Shown piece after piece: positions 57,001 through 59,845 of a stretch of DNA of 64,000 nt. Position 1 is the first letter of the stretch; every line of letters begins with the position of its first letter. The position numbers and the translations under genes were made by a program. A model generated the notes under the pieces. That model searched no databases. It was not told the DNA's origin and saw nothing but the letters and a program-made list of their open reading frames with translations. The DNA is from Lutjanus erythropterus (Eukaryota > Chordata > Actinopteri > Lutjaniformes > Lutjanidae): NCBI GenBank assembly GCA_020091685.1, contig CM034591.1:13216833-13280832 (forward strand), in the 5' to 3' direction.

Positions 57001-59845
57001 TGCGGGGGAGCGTCGTGCCACAACACCCTGGGGAGCTTCCGCTGCCTCTGCCCCACCGGATTCAACTACGAGCAGTCGGGCGGAGGATGCACAGACGTCA
57101 ACGAGTGCTCCACCAGCCAGAACCCCTGCAAGTTCGGCTGCTCCAACACGGACGGGGGCTACCTCTGTGGATGTCCACCTGGATACTTCAGAGCAGGACA
57201 GGGGTACGTGAGGGAATGACCACGTGTGGGAGTAGTCTGTAGATGTTTCTAGCTGACTGATGGCGTTGTTTGTGTTTCAGGCACTGCGTCACAGGTCTGG
57301 GCTTCTCTGGCGGCGGCTCCAGCAGTGCTCCACAGGGAGGTGAGGTGGACGATAATTCTCTGTCTCCTGAAGCCTGCTATGAGTGTAAGATCAACGGCTA
57401 TCCCAAGAAGGGACGCAAACGTCGCAGCACCAACTCAACACAGGAGGATCCTCTAGAAGACATGCAGGTAATCTGTCTGTCTGTGTGCAGGAAGCAGAGC
57501 TGCAGCTGCCACCGAGGACGCTGAAGTTGTGTCCTCTGTCATGTTTAGGGGATCTCCGAGGTTTTAGAGACATGGGGGACTTAACATTCAACAGTAGCAA
57601 ACTTTAAACAGGGTGTCAGCTTACTTTGAGGCCAGCAAAATAATAAATAAATAAAGGCTTCAGCATTTACTCCCCAGAATGTTATTCCTGGCAGTGTAGG
57701 ACAGGCCTTGCAGCAGTATTGGTGCTTTCACAAAATATCAACCCAATTATATTTTTGATAAATAATCATAAGTAATGTGGATATAATGGCTAAGTGGGTA
57801 AAAACAACAGAACAGCCAGAAAAGTCTGGCAAGTTCAGAAAATACATAATTTTACTGAAATACAGCCTTTAAAACCAGGAAAAGGAAACACTTGTGCCAT
57901 ATCACAACTTAATGATATCCAAAATCTGTCACGACATCTAGTCTTGTATTGCAACGCAATATAATATTGATATTGCTCAGCTTTATTTTCATTAGTGTAT
58001 AATCACCTGAAAATAAGAATCGTGGTGTTTCAGTTACCTTACAATAACCCCTTTATATCTACAGATATAAAGGCTTGGAGGTCGGCGTGTTGAACTCTCA
58101 GGTTGCAACAGTCGTCCTGAACAGACAAACCAAACACTGGCTCTAGAGCCTTTAGCGGGCAGCAGGAGGGAGAGACGAGGTGTTCGCAATCTGCAGGCTC
58201 CCCACTACATGCCACTAAATCCTACAAAGTAGTGATTTAACTGAACAAATAAAAAAATCTGAAAAAATCAAAGTAATTGAAAAATGTTTAAAAATTGGTT
58301 TGTGGTGAAACATTTTCTGAGGGTGGTAGGGGATGCACTGAATGGACTCGGGACCTCACTATTCAGGGATCCTACATTTTTAGTTTAGATTTTTTATTAG
58401 ATCTTTAGTCATTTTCAGGTCTGGGTAAGTATAAAAAAATGAAAAAAAGAGAATGGAAAAACATTTGTTTCCAGACTATTGCTCCTTCTCTTTTTTCTAT
58501 AATAAAACAATCAGAATCTCTAAAAATGAGCTGATCATACAAGCGGGAAGTGTTTTTCTTGACAGCTACCACAGCCAAAATGTTTACCGCTGTCTCAGAG
58601 TGCGGGCCGGGGCGAGCTTGTCATCAAAAGCATTACACAAGAAGTACAGCATGTGACTAAACACAACCTCCTACATAGAGCTGCTTCTACACCTGTACGT
58701 CACAGCTCTGCCTAAATTGTACCAAGTCTGGACATCTAGCCAAATTAGTTTGAAAGAAAATGCAGCAATATCTTTGAATTGCATACATACACATCATCAC
58801 AAATATATATTTGCTTCACACTTGTTATATACAAGTATTAAGCTTACCTAAACATGTCTAAGTTCTAAGTCTCTTTTCTGTGTAAGGAAACCAAATCTTT
58901 ATGGATGTGATCGTCATCGTTTCCATGGACACAGTGAATAAATAAGACTGTACAGATGCAGTGAAAATTATTTTACTTTTTTCCACTCATTTTCTCTTCT
59001 TATTTATGAGGGAGACTAAAAATATATCAGACAATATGTTAACTGAAAATAACAGGAGTGCAGCAGTTTATTTCCTGTTTGAGCAGAAATGTTTCACAGT
59101 TCACCTTCTGTGTGAAAGTAATAGATTTGTATGAGTATCCTGATACAATCTTCTGGCAGTTATTTGGGAGCATAATAGCAGACATAGTCTGAATGTAACA
59201 TACATACAACAGTTTGATTTTAGATCCATTTCTTTACATGATAAACTTTTAGCTAGTTGTACTCAGATGTCAAATATAGTCTGAAAATCTACTGAAAAGA
59301 CGAGATGTTTGAGGCTGGAAAAGTCTGGAATTTCTGTTGTATGTACTGTATTATTATACCTCGTCCTTTTTCCTCTCGAGTAGTGACGGAAAACAAACTG
59401 TACTGTACACCACATGTCTTATATCCTCTAAATTCAGTCGGATCGCGTTTTCTTTCTGCAGCCGATTGACAACGAGATCAGCCTGGCCAGCGTGGACATC
59501 GAGGACACCCTGCAGTTCCACCTGAACATCAGCGACCTGAGCAACCGTGACCACATCCTGGAGTTCACCCCGGCCCTGTCCACCCTCAGCGACCACGTGC
59601 GCTACAGCATCGACTACGGCAACGAAGAGGGCTACTTCAAGATCAACCAGAGGGAGGGCGTCAGCTACCTGCACCTGAGCAAGAAGAGGCCCCTCCCCCC
59701 CGGGGCGTACTCCCTTCAGATCAGCAGCGTGCCCCTCTACAGGAAGACGGAGCTGGCCGAGCTGGAGGACCGGCACGATAAAGACTACCTCACGGGACAG
59801 CTGGGAGACGTACTGAAGATGAGGGTGCTGATCATCCTCCATTAA
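4906..59845 (+). CDS. fbn1: fibrillin-1 (3' half, 34 coding exons, cbEGF18 to stop)
   Basis: Fibrillin-1 is a secreted, cysteine-rich extracellular-matrix glycoprotein. It polymerises into microfibrils that scaffold elastin and hold latent TGF-beta binding proteins. The 34 exons listed separately sum to 4,661 nt, about 1,553 residues plus the stop. They give an unbroken series of 6-Cys calcium-binding EGF modules, four 8-Cys TB modules each with a CCC triplet, and the C-terminal propeptide with a furin site. Domain order and exon boundaries match human FBN1 from legacy exon 32 to 65 as I recall them. Paralogues fbn2/fbn3 are disfavoured by the C-terminus ending ILH, the linker [20 protein letters not shown], and the tail-to-tail dut gene. 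The span given includes introns. The 5' half (signal peptide, hybrid domains, TB1-3) is outside the window. All exons are open, with every expected cysteine present, so the gene looks functional. Confidence 0.97.
5029..7276 (+). other. fbn1: fbn1 intron, cbEGF18/19
   Basis: 2.25 kb. A TTAA-ended fold-back occupies 5237-6184. The stretch 6700-7190 contains decayed repeat sequence ending near 'cctgcagaaaccctg', a terminus common in fish repeats. A related fragment lies at about 32160-32300. Nothing coding. Confidence 0.75.
5237..6184. repeat. Fold-back MITE with TTAA ends
   Basis: The ends are perfect inverted repeats: ttaaagggtaactt on the left and aagttaccctttaa on the right. Inner blocks also pair, for example ctccctttgcaaaac near 5587 with gttttgcaaagggag near 5873. 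At about 948 bp it is almost a full palindrome. TTAA at both borders suggests a piggyBac- or Kolobok-type target site, but no transposase is present. Confidence 0.8.
7277..7399 (+). CDS. fbn1: fbn1 exon: cbEGF19
   Basis: The acceptor is gtttcag/acctggacgag. The donor is tcag/gtcaca, a weak match to gtragt. 123 nt, phase 1-1. It encodes (D)[11 protein letters not shown]..., with six cysteines and [10 protein letters not shown]. It is followed by a 104-nt intron. Confidence 0.95.
7504..7629 (+). CDS. fbn1: fbn1 exon: cbEGF20
   Basis: The acceptor is actacag/acagcgacgag and the donor is gagg/gtaagg. 126 nt, phase 1-1. It encodes (D)[11 protein letters not shown]... [15 protein letters not shown], very close to the human module. 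Confidence 0.95.
7630..11198 (+). other. fbn1: fbn1 intron, cbEGF20/21
   Basis: 3.57 kb. Segments about 8860-9010 and 9540-9700 share a 'gggtttagg.a..aaaa' / 'aagatcatggttta' pattern, also seen at about 38400-38440. This is probably a shared interspersed repeat. I see nothing else I can name in the remainder, and no coding exon. Confidence 0.6.
11199..11321 (+). CDS. fbn1: fbn1 exon: cbEGF21
   Basis: The acceptor is cttttacag/acatagacgaatg and the donor is cacag/gtaaga. 123 nt, phase 1-1. It encodes (D)[15 protein letters not shown]...[11 protein letters not shown] with six cysteines. Confidence 0.95.
11322..13624 (+). other. fbn1: fbn1 intron, cbEGF21/22
   Basis: 2.3 kb. About 11465-11600 resembles a fish interspersed repeat ('cccaaaatcacaatttgcct ... 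gggctttataatctgta'). The rest has no element I can identify and no exon. Confidence 0.6.
11465..11600. repeat. Fish interspersed repeat fragment (class uncertain)
   Basis: Contains 'ttttatttatacagcccaaa' and 'cacaatttgcctcagggggc', strings I recognise as recurrent in percomorph genomes. Possibly the 3' end of a LINE or SINE. Assignment rests on recall only. Confidence 0.45.
13625..13747 (+). CDS. fbn1: fbn1 exon: cbEGF22
   Basis: The acceptor is tttctcag/acatcaatgaatg and the donor is gtag/gtgaga. 123 nt, phase 1-1. It encodes (D)[15 protein letters not shown]... [15 protein letters not shown]. The last 15 residues appear identical to human cbEGF22 as I recall it. It precedes TB4. Confidence 0.96.
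13838..13865 (+). promoter_or_regulatory. (TG)n-T-rich acceptor tract before TB4
   Basis: About 11 TG units followed by tttacag directly at the 3' splice site of the TB4 exon. The layout is like the TG(m)T(n) tract of CFTR exon 9, where UG-repeat length modulates exon inclusion. Confidence 0.6.
13866..14033 (+). CDS. fbn1: fbn1 exon: TB4 part 1, with integrin RGD
   Basis: 168 nt, phase 1-1, donor actcaa/gtgagt. It encodes (D)[20 protein letters not shown]... [19 protein letters not shown]. The module carries seven of the eight TB cysteines, including the CCC triplet. The RGD tripeptide is the known binding site for alphaVbeta3/alpha5beta1 integrins in mammalian fibrillin-1, and its place in the module is conserved. 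Confidence 0.96.
14540..15115. repeat. Fold-back MITE family A, partial copy
   Basis: The left arm (atataatcagtatcaga... gtgtacgctatattta) and right arm (gatatttggct.gtataatgg... gaaaggctgttt) pair around the centre 'ttattgtgtgacttctgtgt'/'tcaaagtcacacaatagc'. The right end is cut off where the LINE sequence begins. Confidence 0.75.
15120..15870 (-). mobile_element. 5'-truncated LINE fragment (reverse transcriptase C-terminal part)
   Basis: Read on the minus strand it gives [20 protein letters not shown], the classic non-LTR 'KYLGV.ID..LSW..HI' block. Further pieces in shifted frames follow, ending near [15 protein letters not shown] and then a 3'-UTR-like stretch. The match is to the C-terminal end of the fish Rex1/Babar- or CR1/L2-like ORF2. 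The open frame at 15322-15681 (119 aa) covers only part, and frameshifts and stops interrupt the rest, so this is a dead copy. No target duplication was found. Confidence 0.75.
15821..15870. repeat. Short perfect hairpin, 14-bp stem
   Basis: tgtccatgacattt (15821-15834) is the exact reverse complement of aaatgtcatggaca (15857-15870). The loop begins and ends with a further ggt/acc pairing. It lies at the 5' edge of the LINE fragment and may mark its truncation or inversion point. Confidence 0.7.
15925..17205. repeat. Decayed nonautonomous DNA element ('tactccactacatt' family)
   Basis: The left part has 'gtactttttactccactaca'...'ctgacagatttagttact'. The right part has 'ttttacttaagtaagc' and ends 'aaagaatctgaatacttctt'. 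I recognise these blocks as the internal and terminal parts of a MITE abundant in percomorph fish. The middle is diverged and may include other insertions. Confidence 0.55.
17557..17625. repeat. Pre-miRNA-sized hairpin, 24/25-bp stem
   Basis: The arm 17557-17581 (gttgattgttgagtctcatt plus 5 nt) pairs with 17601-17625 at 24 of 25 positions, across a 19-nt loop. A third, similar motif 'agactcaacaatcgacca' lies near 17673. Probably a small MITE or repeat piece; a structured small RNA cannot be excluded. Confidence 0.6.
17997..18760. repeat. Fold-back MITE family A, full copy
   Basis: The ends are ttaaagggatagtttgga and gaactatccctataa. The left arm 'accttgccgtcagacagcct' pairs with the right arm 'ctgtctgacagcaaggt'-type sequence. 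The centre has 'gtgttattttgtgacttctg' against 'cacgctataacacaaac'. About 764 bp with no coding capacity. Confidence 0.85.
19234..19995. repeat. Fold-back MITE family A, full copy
   Basis: The left end is ttaaaggggtgattcgga and the right end gaactatccctttaa. It has the same arms and centre as the copy at 17997 and nearly the same length. It ends about 110 bp before the acceptor of TB4 part 2. Confidence 0.85.
20106..20174 (+). CDS. fbn1: fbn1 exon: TB4 part 2
   Basis: The acceptor is tgttacag/ctgag and the donor is ggaag/gtcaga. 69 nt, phase 1-1. It gives (T)[22 protein letters not shown], containing the eighth TB cysteine and the linker to cbEGF23. The linker reads the same as the human one as I recall it. 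Confidence 0.95.
20275..20525. repeat. hAT-like MITE fragment (family C)
   Basis: Shares 'gaaatgttagaata', 'tccagtttttcagagtccaa', 'gtgatgtctttaaatgtctc' and 'cccaaacattcagtttaata' with a common fish MITE. The internal block corresponds to the copy at 39868-40190. The ends are not preserved. Confidence 0.6.
20592..21672. repeat. Fold-back MITE family B, apparently split by later sequence
   Basis: The left part 20592-20930 contains 'agttcactcaggaatcaaaa' and inverted pairs such as 'ggaactagatggcacttggc' against 'gagcaccataagccaaatgc'. A right-end-like block 'aaatatgtatttttgatttt ggggtgaactctc' occurs at about 21630-21665. The intervening 680 bp look unrelated. Confidence 0.5.
21792..21917 (+). 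CDS. fbn1: fbn1 exon: cbEGF23
   Basis: The acceptor is tctggcag/acatcaacgag and the donor is gaag/gtatca. 126 nt, phase 1-1. It encodes (D)[20 protein letters not shown]..., ending RVCE, with six cysteines. Confidence 0.96.
21918..24656 (+). other. fbn1: fbn1 intron, cbEGF23/24
   Basis: 2.7 kb. It has a purine-rich gaga tract (about 22050-22075) and a PIF/Harbinger-like element with a nested hAT-like piece (22799-23606). The rest (22080-22790 and 23610-24650) shows nothing I can name. Minus-strand frames here are not supported. Confidence 0.65.
22799..23606 (+). mobile_element. PIF/Harbinger-like remnant with Myb/SANT-like ORF fragment
   Basis: The ends are inverted: tgggcctcatgcaagaac on the left and gttctcacatgaggccca on the right. 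On the plus strand, 23274-23507 encodes [27 protein letters not shown]..., resembling the start of the Myb/SANT-like DNA-binding protein that accompanies Harbinger transposases. The frame soon loses similarity and no DDE transposase is seen, so this is an inactive deletion derivative. A second, hAT-like piece ('aaaatgcagcccaggggcca' to 'ttgcccaccactg', about 22986-23228) is nested in it. Confidence 0.6.
24657..24779 (+). CDS. fbn1: fbn1 exon: cbEGF24
   Basis: The acceptor is ctgcgcgcag/atatcaatgag and the donor is atgg/gtaggt. 123 nt, phase 1-1. It encodes (D)[15 protein letters not shown]... [12 protein letters not shown] with six cysteines. Confidence 0.96.
24894..25052 (+). CDS. fbn1: fbn1 exon: TB5 part 1
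   Basis: The acceptor is cacacgcag/acatgagg and the donor is caccg/gtgagg. 159 nt, phase 1-1. It encodes (D)[17 protein letters not shown]... [21 protein letters not shown]. It carries seven TB cysteines and NMTKK, a conserved N-glycosylation sequon. Confidence 0.96.
25143..25214 (+). CDS. fbn1: fbn1 exon: TB5 part 2
   Basis: The acceptor is gttcactcag/atgag and the donor is atcg/gtatca. 72 nt, phase 1-1. It gives (D)[23 protein letters not shown], with the eighth TB cysteine. Flanked by 90- and 91-nt introns. Confidence 0.95.
25306..25431 (+). CDS. fbn1: fbn1 exon: cbEGF25
   Basis: The acceptor is gtgccag/atattgatgag and the donor is gaag/gtaagg. 126 nt, phase 1-1. It encodes (D)[19 protein letters not shown]... 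[11 protein letters not shown], almost identical to human. Confidence 0.96.
25432..26530 (+). other. fbn1: fbn1 intron, cbEGF25/26
   Basis: 1.1 kb, nearly filled by one MITE (about 25509-26447) with an internal TAGC-type minisatellite. No exon. Confidence 0.75.
25509..26447. repeat. MITE with inverted ends and internal GCTAGCTAAAAAG repeats
   Basis: The left end 'actgggttgcactaaca' faces the right end 'ttctttcaacccagc', and 'taacttaatctaag'/'tttaatct' motifs recur inverted in both arms. The middle (about 25750-26045) has at least six units of 'gctagctagctaaaaag' with spacers. Superfamily is uncertain; the GGGTTGCAC-type end resembles fish Harbinger MITEs. Confidence 0.6.
26531..26653 (+). 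CDS. fbn1: fbn1 exon: cbEGF26
   Basis: The acceptor is ctgtttttag/atattgatgaatg and the donor is ctag/gtaagg. 123 nt, phase 1-1. It encodes (D)[20 protein letters not shown]... [10 protein letters not shown] with six cysteines. Confidence 0.95.
26654..31560 (+). other. fbn1: fbn1 intron, cbEGF26/27 (4.9 kb)
   Basis: It has a 22-A run near 27598-27620, very AT-rich sequence at 27700-28250 and a hAT-like MITE at 30634-31374. Around 28715-28850 there is G-rich sequence resembling the end of a fish hAT element, which I did not delimit. I see no exon or other feature elsewhere in it. Confidence 0.65.
30634..31374. repeat. hAT-like MITE ('cagaggtgggac' family)
   Basis: The left end is 'acagaggtgggacaaagtca ttgttttgcaaatcacaaa' (shown in two parts). 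The right end runs 'agtcacaagtctttggcgtt ... ccaagtcatgtgactggag ttcactcttctg'. Repeated 'aagtc' motifs in opposite orientation occur in both arms. The family is common in percomorphs; target duplication not clear. Confidence 0.6.
31561..31686 (+). CDS. fbn1: fbn1 exon: cbEGF27
   Basis: The acceptor is tctttttcag/accgtaatgaatg and the donor is gtcg/gtaagc. 126 nt, phase 1-1. It encodes (D)[20 protein letters not shown]..., with Arg at the second position as in the human module (DRNEC). Confidence 0.95.
31796..31912 (+). CDS. fbn1: fbn1 exon: cbEGF28
   Basis: The acceptor is tgttttcag/acgtggacgag and the donor is atcg/gtgcgt. 117 nt, phase 1-1. It encodes (D)[20 protein letters not shown]... 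NSHNGDCI. It is one of the short 39-residue cbEGFs and has an NGT sequon, as in human. Confidence 0.95.
32008..32133 (+). CDS. fbn1: fbn1 exon: cbEGF29
   Basis: The acceptor is ctttgattag/atgtcgatgag and the donor is gcag/gtaagg. 126 nt, phase 1-1. It encodes (D)[20 protein letters not shown]..., ending LDGRLCA, with six cysteines. Confidence 0.95.
32134..32570 (+). other. fbn1: fbn1 intron, cbEGF29/30
   Basis: 437 nt. About 32160-32300 resembles a decayed 'gtccttgaaaagtttt' repeat related to 6730-7170. Otherwise nothing. Confidence 0.55.
32571..32690 (+). CDS. fbn1: fbn1 exon: cbEGF30
   Basis: The acceptor is tttttgtcag/atattaatgaatg and the donor is gaag/gtacag. 120 nt, phase 1-1. It encodes (D)[31 protein letters not shown]...ETCE (written in two parts). 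Confidence 0.95.
32691..35642 (+). other. fbn1: fbn1 intron, cbEGF30/31
   Basis: 2.95 kb. A probable hAT left end lies near 32928 ('gtggtacagtggtactcaac'). A Tc1/mariner-like element fills 34269-35584. About 33720-34190 is more GC-rich, has no repeat I recognise, and is a weak candidate for a conserved noncoding element. No exon. Confidence 0.65.
34269..35584 (+). mobile_element. Tc1/mariner-type transposon, degenerate
   Basis: It starts 'tacaaccccagttttaaaac' and ends 'ttggaattggggttttga', inverted ends of a fish element that normally reads TACAACCCCAATTCCAA within a TA target. Its plus-strand interior retains IS630/Tc1-type transposase blocks, FQQDN and PDLS.TENVW, separated by stops and frameshifts. 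An inner pair ('tgatgcctgcaacatgttcc' / 'aaaaatgttgcaggcatcat') also matches. The element is dead. Its right edge is only about 58 bp from the cbEGF31 exon. Confidence 0.75.
35643..35768 (+). CDS. fbn1: fbn1 exon: cbEGF31
   Basis: The acceptor is tgtgtgtcag/atatcgacgag and the donor is ttag/gtaatt. 126 nt, phase 1-1. It encodes (D)[20 protein letters not shown]..., ending SGRRCL. Its polypyrimidine tract (ccattcctctttgtgtgtcag) is squeezed between the transposon end and the exon. Confidence 0.95.
   Translation: MSTSAPSRQRSAHLEPAPTLREASSACVPKASRSLPLDADV
37119..37530. repeat. Fold-back MITE family B
   Basis: The left part reads taaagggacagttcaccctc ... 'caaagcaccaaaaaattcca'. The right arm reads 'tttttggcactttgagcacc' ... 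'gatgtctccaaaagtt'. The arms meet around 'gcagttcctacagaaatctg'. The same family occurs at 20592 and 63102. Confidence 0.75.
39868..40190. repeat. hAT-like MITE family C with 8-bp target duplication
   Basis: It begins 'tagtgctgcaactaacaatt' and ends 'gattaatagttgcagctcta'. The flanks aaggaatt (39860-39867) and aatgaatt (40191-40198) match at 7 of 8 positions, as expected for hAT. It sits inside an older hAT-like sequence that begins 'taggggtgtcacgatatct' near 39731. Confidence 0.75.
40547..40857. repeat. MITE with 'aaaggagtagtttgaca' ends
   Basis: The left end 'ttttaaaggagtagtttgac' and right end 'ctcaaactattcctttaa' are inverted. This is a common fish MITE type; no coding content. Confidence 0.65.
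41276..41428 (+). CDS. fbn1: fbn1 exon: TB6 part 1
   Basis: The acceptor is aaccccttag/atatccgag and the donor is gagg/gtgcgt. 153 nt, phase 1-1. It encodes (D)[15 protein letters not shown]... [21 protein letters not shown]. It has seven TB cysteines and an NTSK sequon. Confidence 0.95.
41526..41588 (+). CDS. fbn1: fbn1 exon: TB6 part 2
   Basis: The acceptor is ttttccag/aggcgtat and the donor is atag/gtgtgt. 63 nt, the smallest exon, phase 1-1. It gives (E)[21 protein letters not shown], with the eighth TB cysteine. The 97- and 92-nt introns on its two sides are very short. Confidence 0.92.
   Translation, partial: RRILFSVPMRGINGEMTTVQ
41681..41800 (+). CDS. fbn1: fbn1 exon: cbEGF32, with a GC donor
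   Basis: The acceptor is tttattgtag/atattgatgag. 120 nt, phase 1-1. It encodes (D)[20 protein letters not shown]... SGVRCV with six cysteines. The exon must end at gtgtag with the intron starting gcaagt, a GC donor. No in-phase GT is available nearby. Confidence 0.93.
   Translation: MLMSASITLALMDSASTQTALSVVNVPWDTVWTSVESDV
41801..42741 (+). other. fbn1: fbn1 GC-AG intron, cbEGF32/33
   Basis: 941 nt. It starts gcaagttt, the only non-GT donor among the introns here, and ends caatacag. About 85% is a family A fold-back MITE. Confidence 0.85.
41895..42692. repeat. Fold-back MITE family A, full copy
   Basis: The ends are ttaaagggatgtttgagg and ctgaactatccctttaa. The central inverted pair is 'gtgttattgtgtgactttgg' / 'ccaaagtcacacaataacac', 20 nt perfect. 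About 798 bp. Confidence 0.88.
42742..42861 (+). CDS. fbn1: fbn1 exon: cbEGF33
   Basis: The acceptor is tcaatacag/acactgacgag and the donor is gaag/gtatgt. 120 nt, phase 1-1. It encodes (D)[20 protein letters not shown]... [10 protein letters not shown], nearly identical to human, including the NGT sequon. Confidence 0.96.
42862..43289 (+). other. fbn1: fbn1 intron, cbEGF33/34, with repeat copy
   Basis: 428 nt. About 42898-43165 is homologous in the same orientation to 46550-46865: shared 'acaatgttcaaa..cagagaa', 'catcaaact..atcttttgtt' and 'attgtttta'. Two copies of one interspersed repeat lie in different fbn1 introns. Confidence 0.65.
43290..43412 (+). CDS. fbn1: fbn1 exon: cbEGF34
   Basis: The acceptor is tttgtccag/acatcaatgag and the donor is aaag/gtacta. 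123 nt, phase 1-1. It encodes (D)[20 protein letters not shown]... REDRRMCK. Confidence 0.96.
43413..43950 (+). other. fbn1: fbn1 intron, cbEGF34/35
   Basis: 538 nt. It begins with an actc/attc microsatellite (43426-43451). The middle, about 43560-43760, is GC-richer than other introns and without a recognised repeat. No exon. Confidence 0.55.
43951..44082 (+). CDS. fbn1: fbn1 exon: cbEGF35
   Basis: The acceptor is tgttttccag/accagaatgag and the donor is atgg/gtaagg. 132 nt, phase 1-1. It encodes (D)[20 protein letters not shown]... GGDGCM. This 44-residue, longer cbEGF is a landmark that matches the human module. Confidence 0.96.
44083..45072 (+). other. fbn1: fbn1 intron, cbEGF35/36
   Basis: 990 nt. 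It ends in a long TG microsatellite; the rest is AT-rich sequence with nothing I can name. Confidence 0.6.
45016..45070 (+). promoter_or_regulatory. Long (TG)n microsatellite forming the 3' splice-site tract
   Basis: About 23 TG units run to within 10 nt of the acceptor tctgtgttag of cbEGF36 and replace a normal polypyrimidine tract. UG repeats are known TDP-43 ligands, so repeat length could tune inclusion of this exon. Confidence 0.6.
45073..45198 (+). CDS. fbn1: fbn1 exon: cbEGF36
   Basis: The acceptor is ctgtgttag/atctgaacgag after the TG tract, and the donor is atcg/gtacgt. 126 nt, phase 1-1. It encodes (D)[20 protein letters not shown]..., ending TQTECI. Being symmetric, its skipping would keep the frame. 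Confidence 0.95.
45199..46137 (+). other. fbn1: fbn1 intron, cbEGF36/TB7
   Basis: 939 nt. I see no recognisable element; AT-rich with a t-run at 45247-45255. Confidence 0.5.
46138..46344 (+). CDS. fbn1: fbn1 exon: TB7 (single exon)
   Basis: The acceptor is acctccag/ataaccgcg and the donor is agag/gtatct. 207 nt, phase 1-1. It encodes (D)[17 protein letters not shown]... [18 protein letters not shown] ... YKRMC, all eight TB cysteines in one exon. TB4-6 are each split in two, so TB7 lacks the intron before Cys8, as in human. Confidence 0.96.
46345..48462 (+). other. fbn1: fbn1 intron, TB7/cbEGF37
   Basis: 2.1 kb. The repeat copy at about 46550-46865 is shared with 42898-43165. Around 47870-47950 a 'gtctgacgtttcgagctcca' motif may be a fragment of a further repeat. 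Nothing else identified. Confidence 0.6.
48463..48588 (+). CDS. fbn1: fbn1 exon: cbEGF37
   Basis: The acceptor is tctgtccag/atattgatgag and the donor is gtgg/gtaagg. 126 nt, phase 1-1. It encodes (D)[20 protein letters not shown]..., ending TGTLCV. Confidence 0.95.
48824..48946 (+). CDS. fbn1: fbn1 exon: cbEGF38
   Basis: The acceptor is ctccctctag/atgtggatgag and the donor is agag/gtgacc. 123 nt, phase 1-1. It encodes (D)[20 protein letters not shown]... LQEDGKSCR. Confidence 0.96.
48947..50705 (+). other. fbn1: fbn1 intron, cbEGF38/39
   Basis: 1.76 kb, dominated by the MITE composite 49012-50070. The remainder contains a CAG run (50139-50150) and no exon. Confidence 0.65.
49012..50070. repeat. 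Fold-back MITE family A with nested repeats
   Basis: The outer ends are gtaaagggcttatttgaagt and ctgaactatccctttaa. The family A sequence is interrupted at about 49600-49945 by other repeat DNA. First comes 'aaactttattgtccacgatg', then a reverse-oriented family C piece ending 'aataatcattagttgcatca'. Family A sequence resumes at 'gctgcttcctcaaactgg'. Confidence 0.75.
50706..50822 (+). CDS. fbn1: fbn1 exon: cbEGF39
   Basis: The acceptor is ctttttcag/atctggatgag and the donor is atcg/gtaaat. 117 nt, phase 1-1. It encodes (D)[38 protein letters not shown] (in two parts), only a few residues from human. Confidence 0.96.
50823..53881 (+). other. fbn1: fbn1 intron, cbEGF39/40 (3.1 kb)
   Basis: Contains two direct copies of a 'ggttta..tta....ggg.ca ... 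gctaattttcatctgt.gtc' repeat (50850-50950 and 51285-51400) and a ctgtaaatact-rich patch at 52125-52165. An aaat microsatellite lies near 52427-52447. A likely hAT end sits at about 53210-53265 ('gatgaatcaccccagcccta'). No exon. Confidence 0.6.
53882..54010 (+). CDS. fbn1: fbn1 exon: cbEGF40
   Basis: The acceptor is tctctgcag/acaacaatgag. The donor is gaag/gtctga, weak. 129 nt, phase 1-1. It encodes (D)[20 protein letters not shown]..., ending GAQTCE. It is followed by a 100-nt intron that ends in a TG tract. Confidence 0.95.
54111..54230 (+). CDS. fbn1: fbn1 exon: cbEGF41
   Basis: The acceptor is tctctgacag/atatggatgag, preceded by about nine TG units. The donor is gtgg/gtgagt. 120 nt, phase 1-1. 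It encodes (D)[39 protein letters not shown] (in two parts), strongly conserved. Confidence 0.96.
54231..56971 (+). other. fbn1: fbn1 intron, cbEGF41/42
   Basis: 2.7 kb. About 54540-54960 is strongly A-rich on this strand, with diverged tandem units (155-bp spacing) and an (aaatt)n run at 54942-54965. About 55150-55240 resembles a conserved piece of a fish repeat ('agcggt...ctttggggcgtagctg'). No exon elsewhere. Confidence 0.6.
54655..54965. repeat. Diverged 155-bp tandem duplication and (AAATT)n run
   Basis: 'cataattaatggaaaaatgg' at 54658 recurs as 'cataattaatgtaaaatagg' at 54813. Each is followed by 'aaaaccc.ctt.ataata..a'. The unit ends in tandem aaatt pentamers. A minus-strand open frame across it is an artefact of its composition. 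Confidence 0.6.
56972..57203 (+). CDS. fbn1: fbn1 exon: cbEGF42 and cbEGF43
   Basis: The acceptor is gcgacccag/atgagaacgag and the donor is caggg/gtacgt. 232 nt, from phase 1 to phase 2. It encodes the last two EGF modules without an intron between them: (D)[20 protein letters not shown]... [16 protein letters not shown] ... [12 protein letters not shown]. The fused exon is a fibrillin-1 landmark also present in human. Confidence 0.97.
57281..57467 (+). CDS. fbn1: fbn1 exon: linker, furin site, start of asprosin
   Basis: The acceptor is gtgtttcag/gcactgc and the donor is atgcag/gtaatc. 187 nt, from phase 2 to phase 0. After HCVTGLG comes a Gly/Ser linker, then [20 protein letters not shown]. 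The basic motif [10 protein letters not shown] follows, where furin-type proprotein convertases cut. Cleavage after 57425 would release the C-terminal propeptide, called asprosin in mammals. Fourteen of its residues are in this exon, starting STNSTQED with an NST sequon. Confidence 0.96.
57468..59461 (+). other. fbn1: fbn1 last intron
   Basis: 2.0 kb of AT-rich sequence. I see no recognisable element or exon; it ends tttctttctgcag. Confidence 0.6.
59462..59845 (+). CDS. fbn1: fbn1 terminal coding exon: asprosin body and stop
   Basis: The acceptor is ctttctgcag/ccgattgac. 384 nt with TAA at 59843-59845. It encodes 127 residues, [20 protein letters not shown] ... ending MRVLIILH, colinear with the end of human fibrillin-1 (...LLH). 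Together with the previous exon this gives a 141-residue propeptide against 140 in human. It retains the NIS sequon, the [19 protein letters not shown] core and the [10 protein letters not shown] tail. The exon is more GC-rich than its surroundings, which leaves a long but unsupported antisense open frame. Confidence 0.97.
   Translation, partial: PIDNEISLASVDIEDTLQFHLNISDLSNRDHILEFTPALSTLSDHVRYSIDYGNEEGYFKINQREGVSYLHLSKKRPLPPGAYSLQISSVPLYRKTELAELEDRHDKDYLTGQLGDVLKMRVLIILH

Noticed and set aside
4906-59845. Gene being fbn2 or fbn3 rather than fbn1
   Set aside because: The C-terminal linker and propeptide match FBN1, and dut is the convergent neighbour, which is specific to the FBN1 locus.
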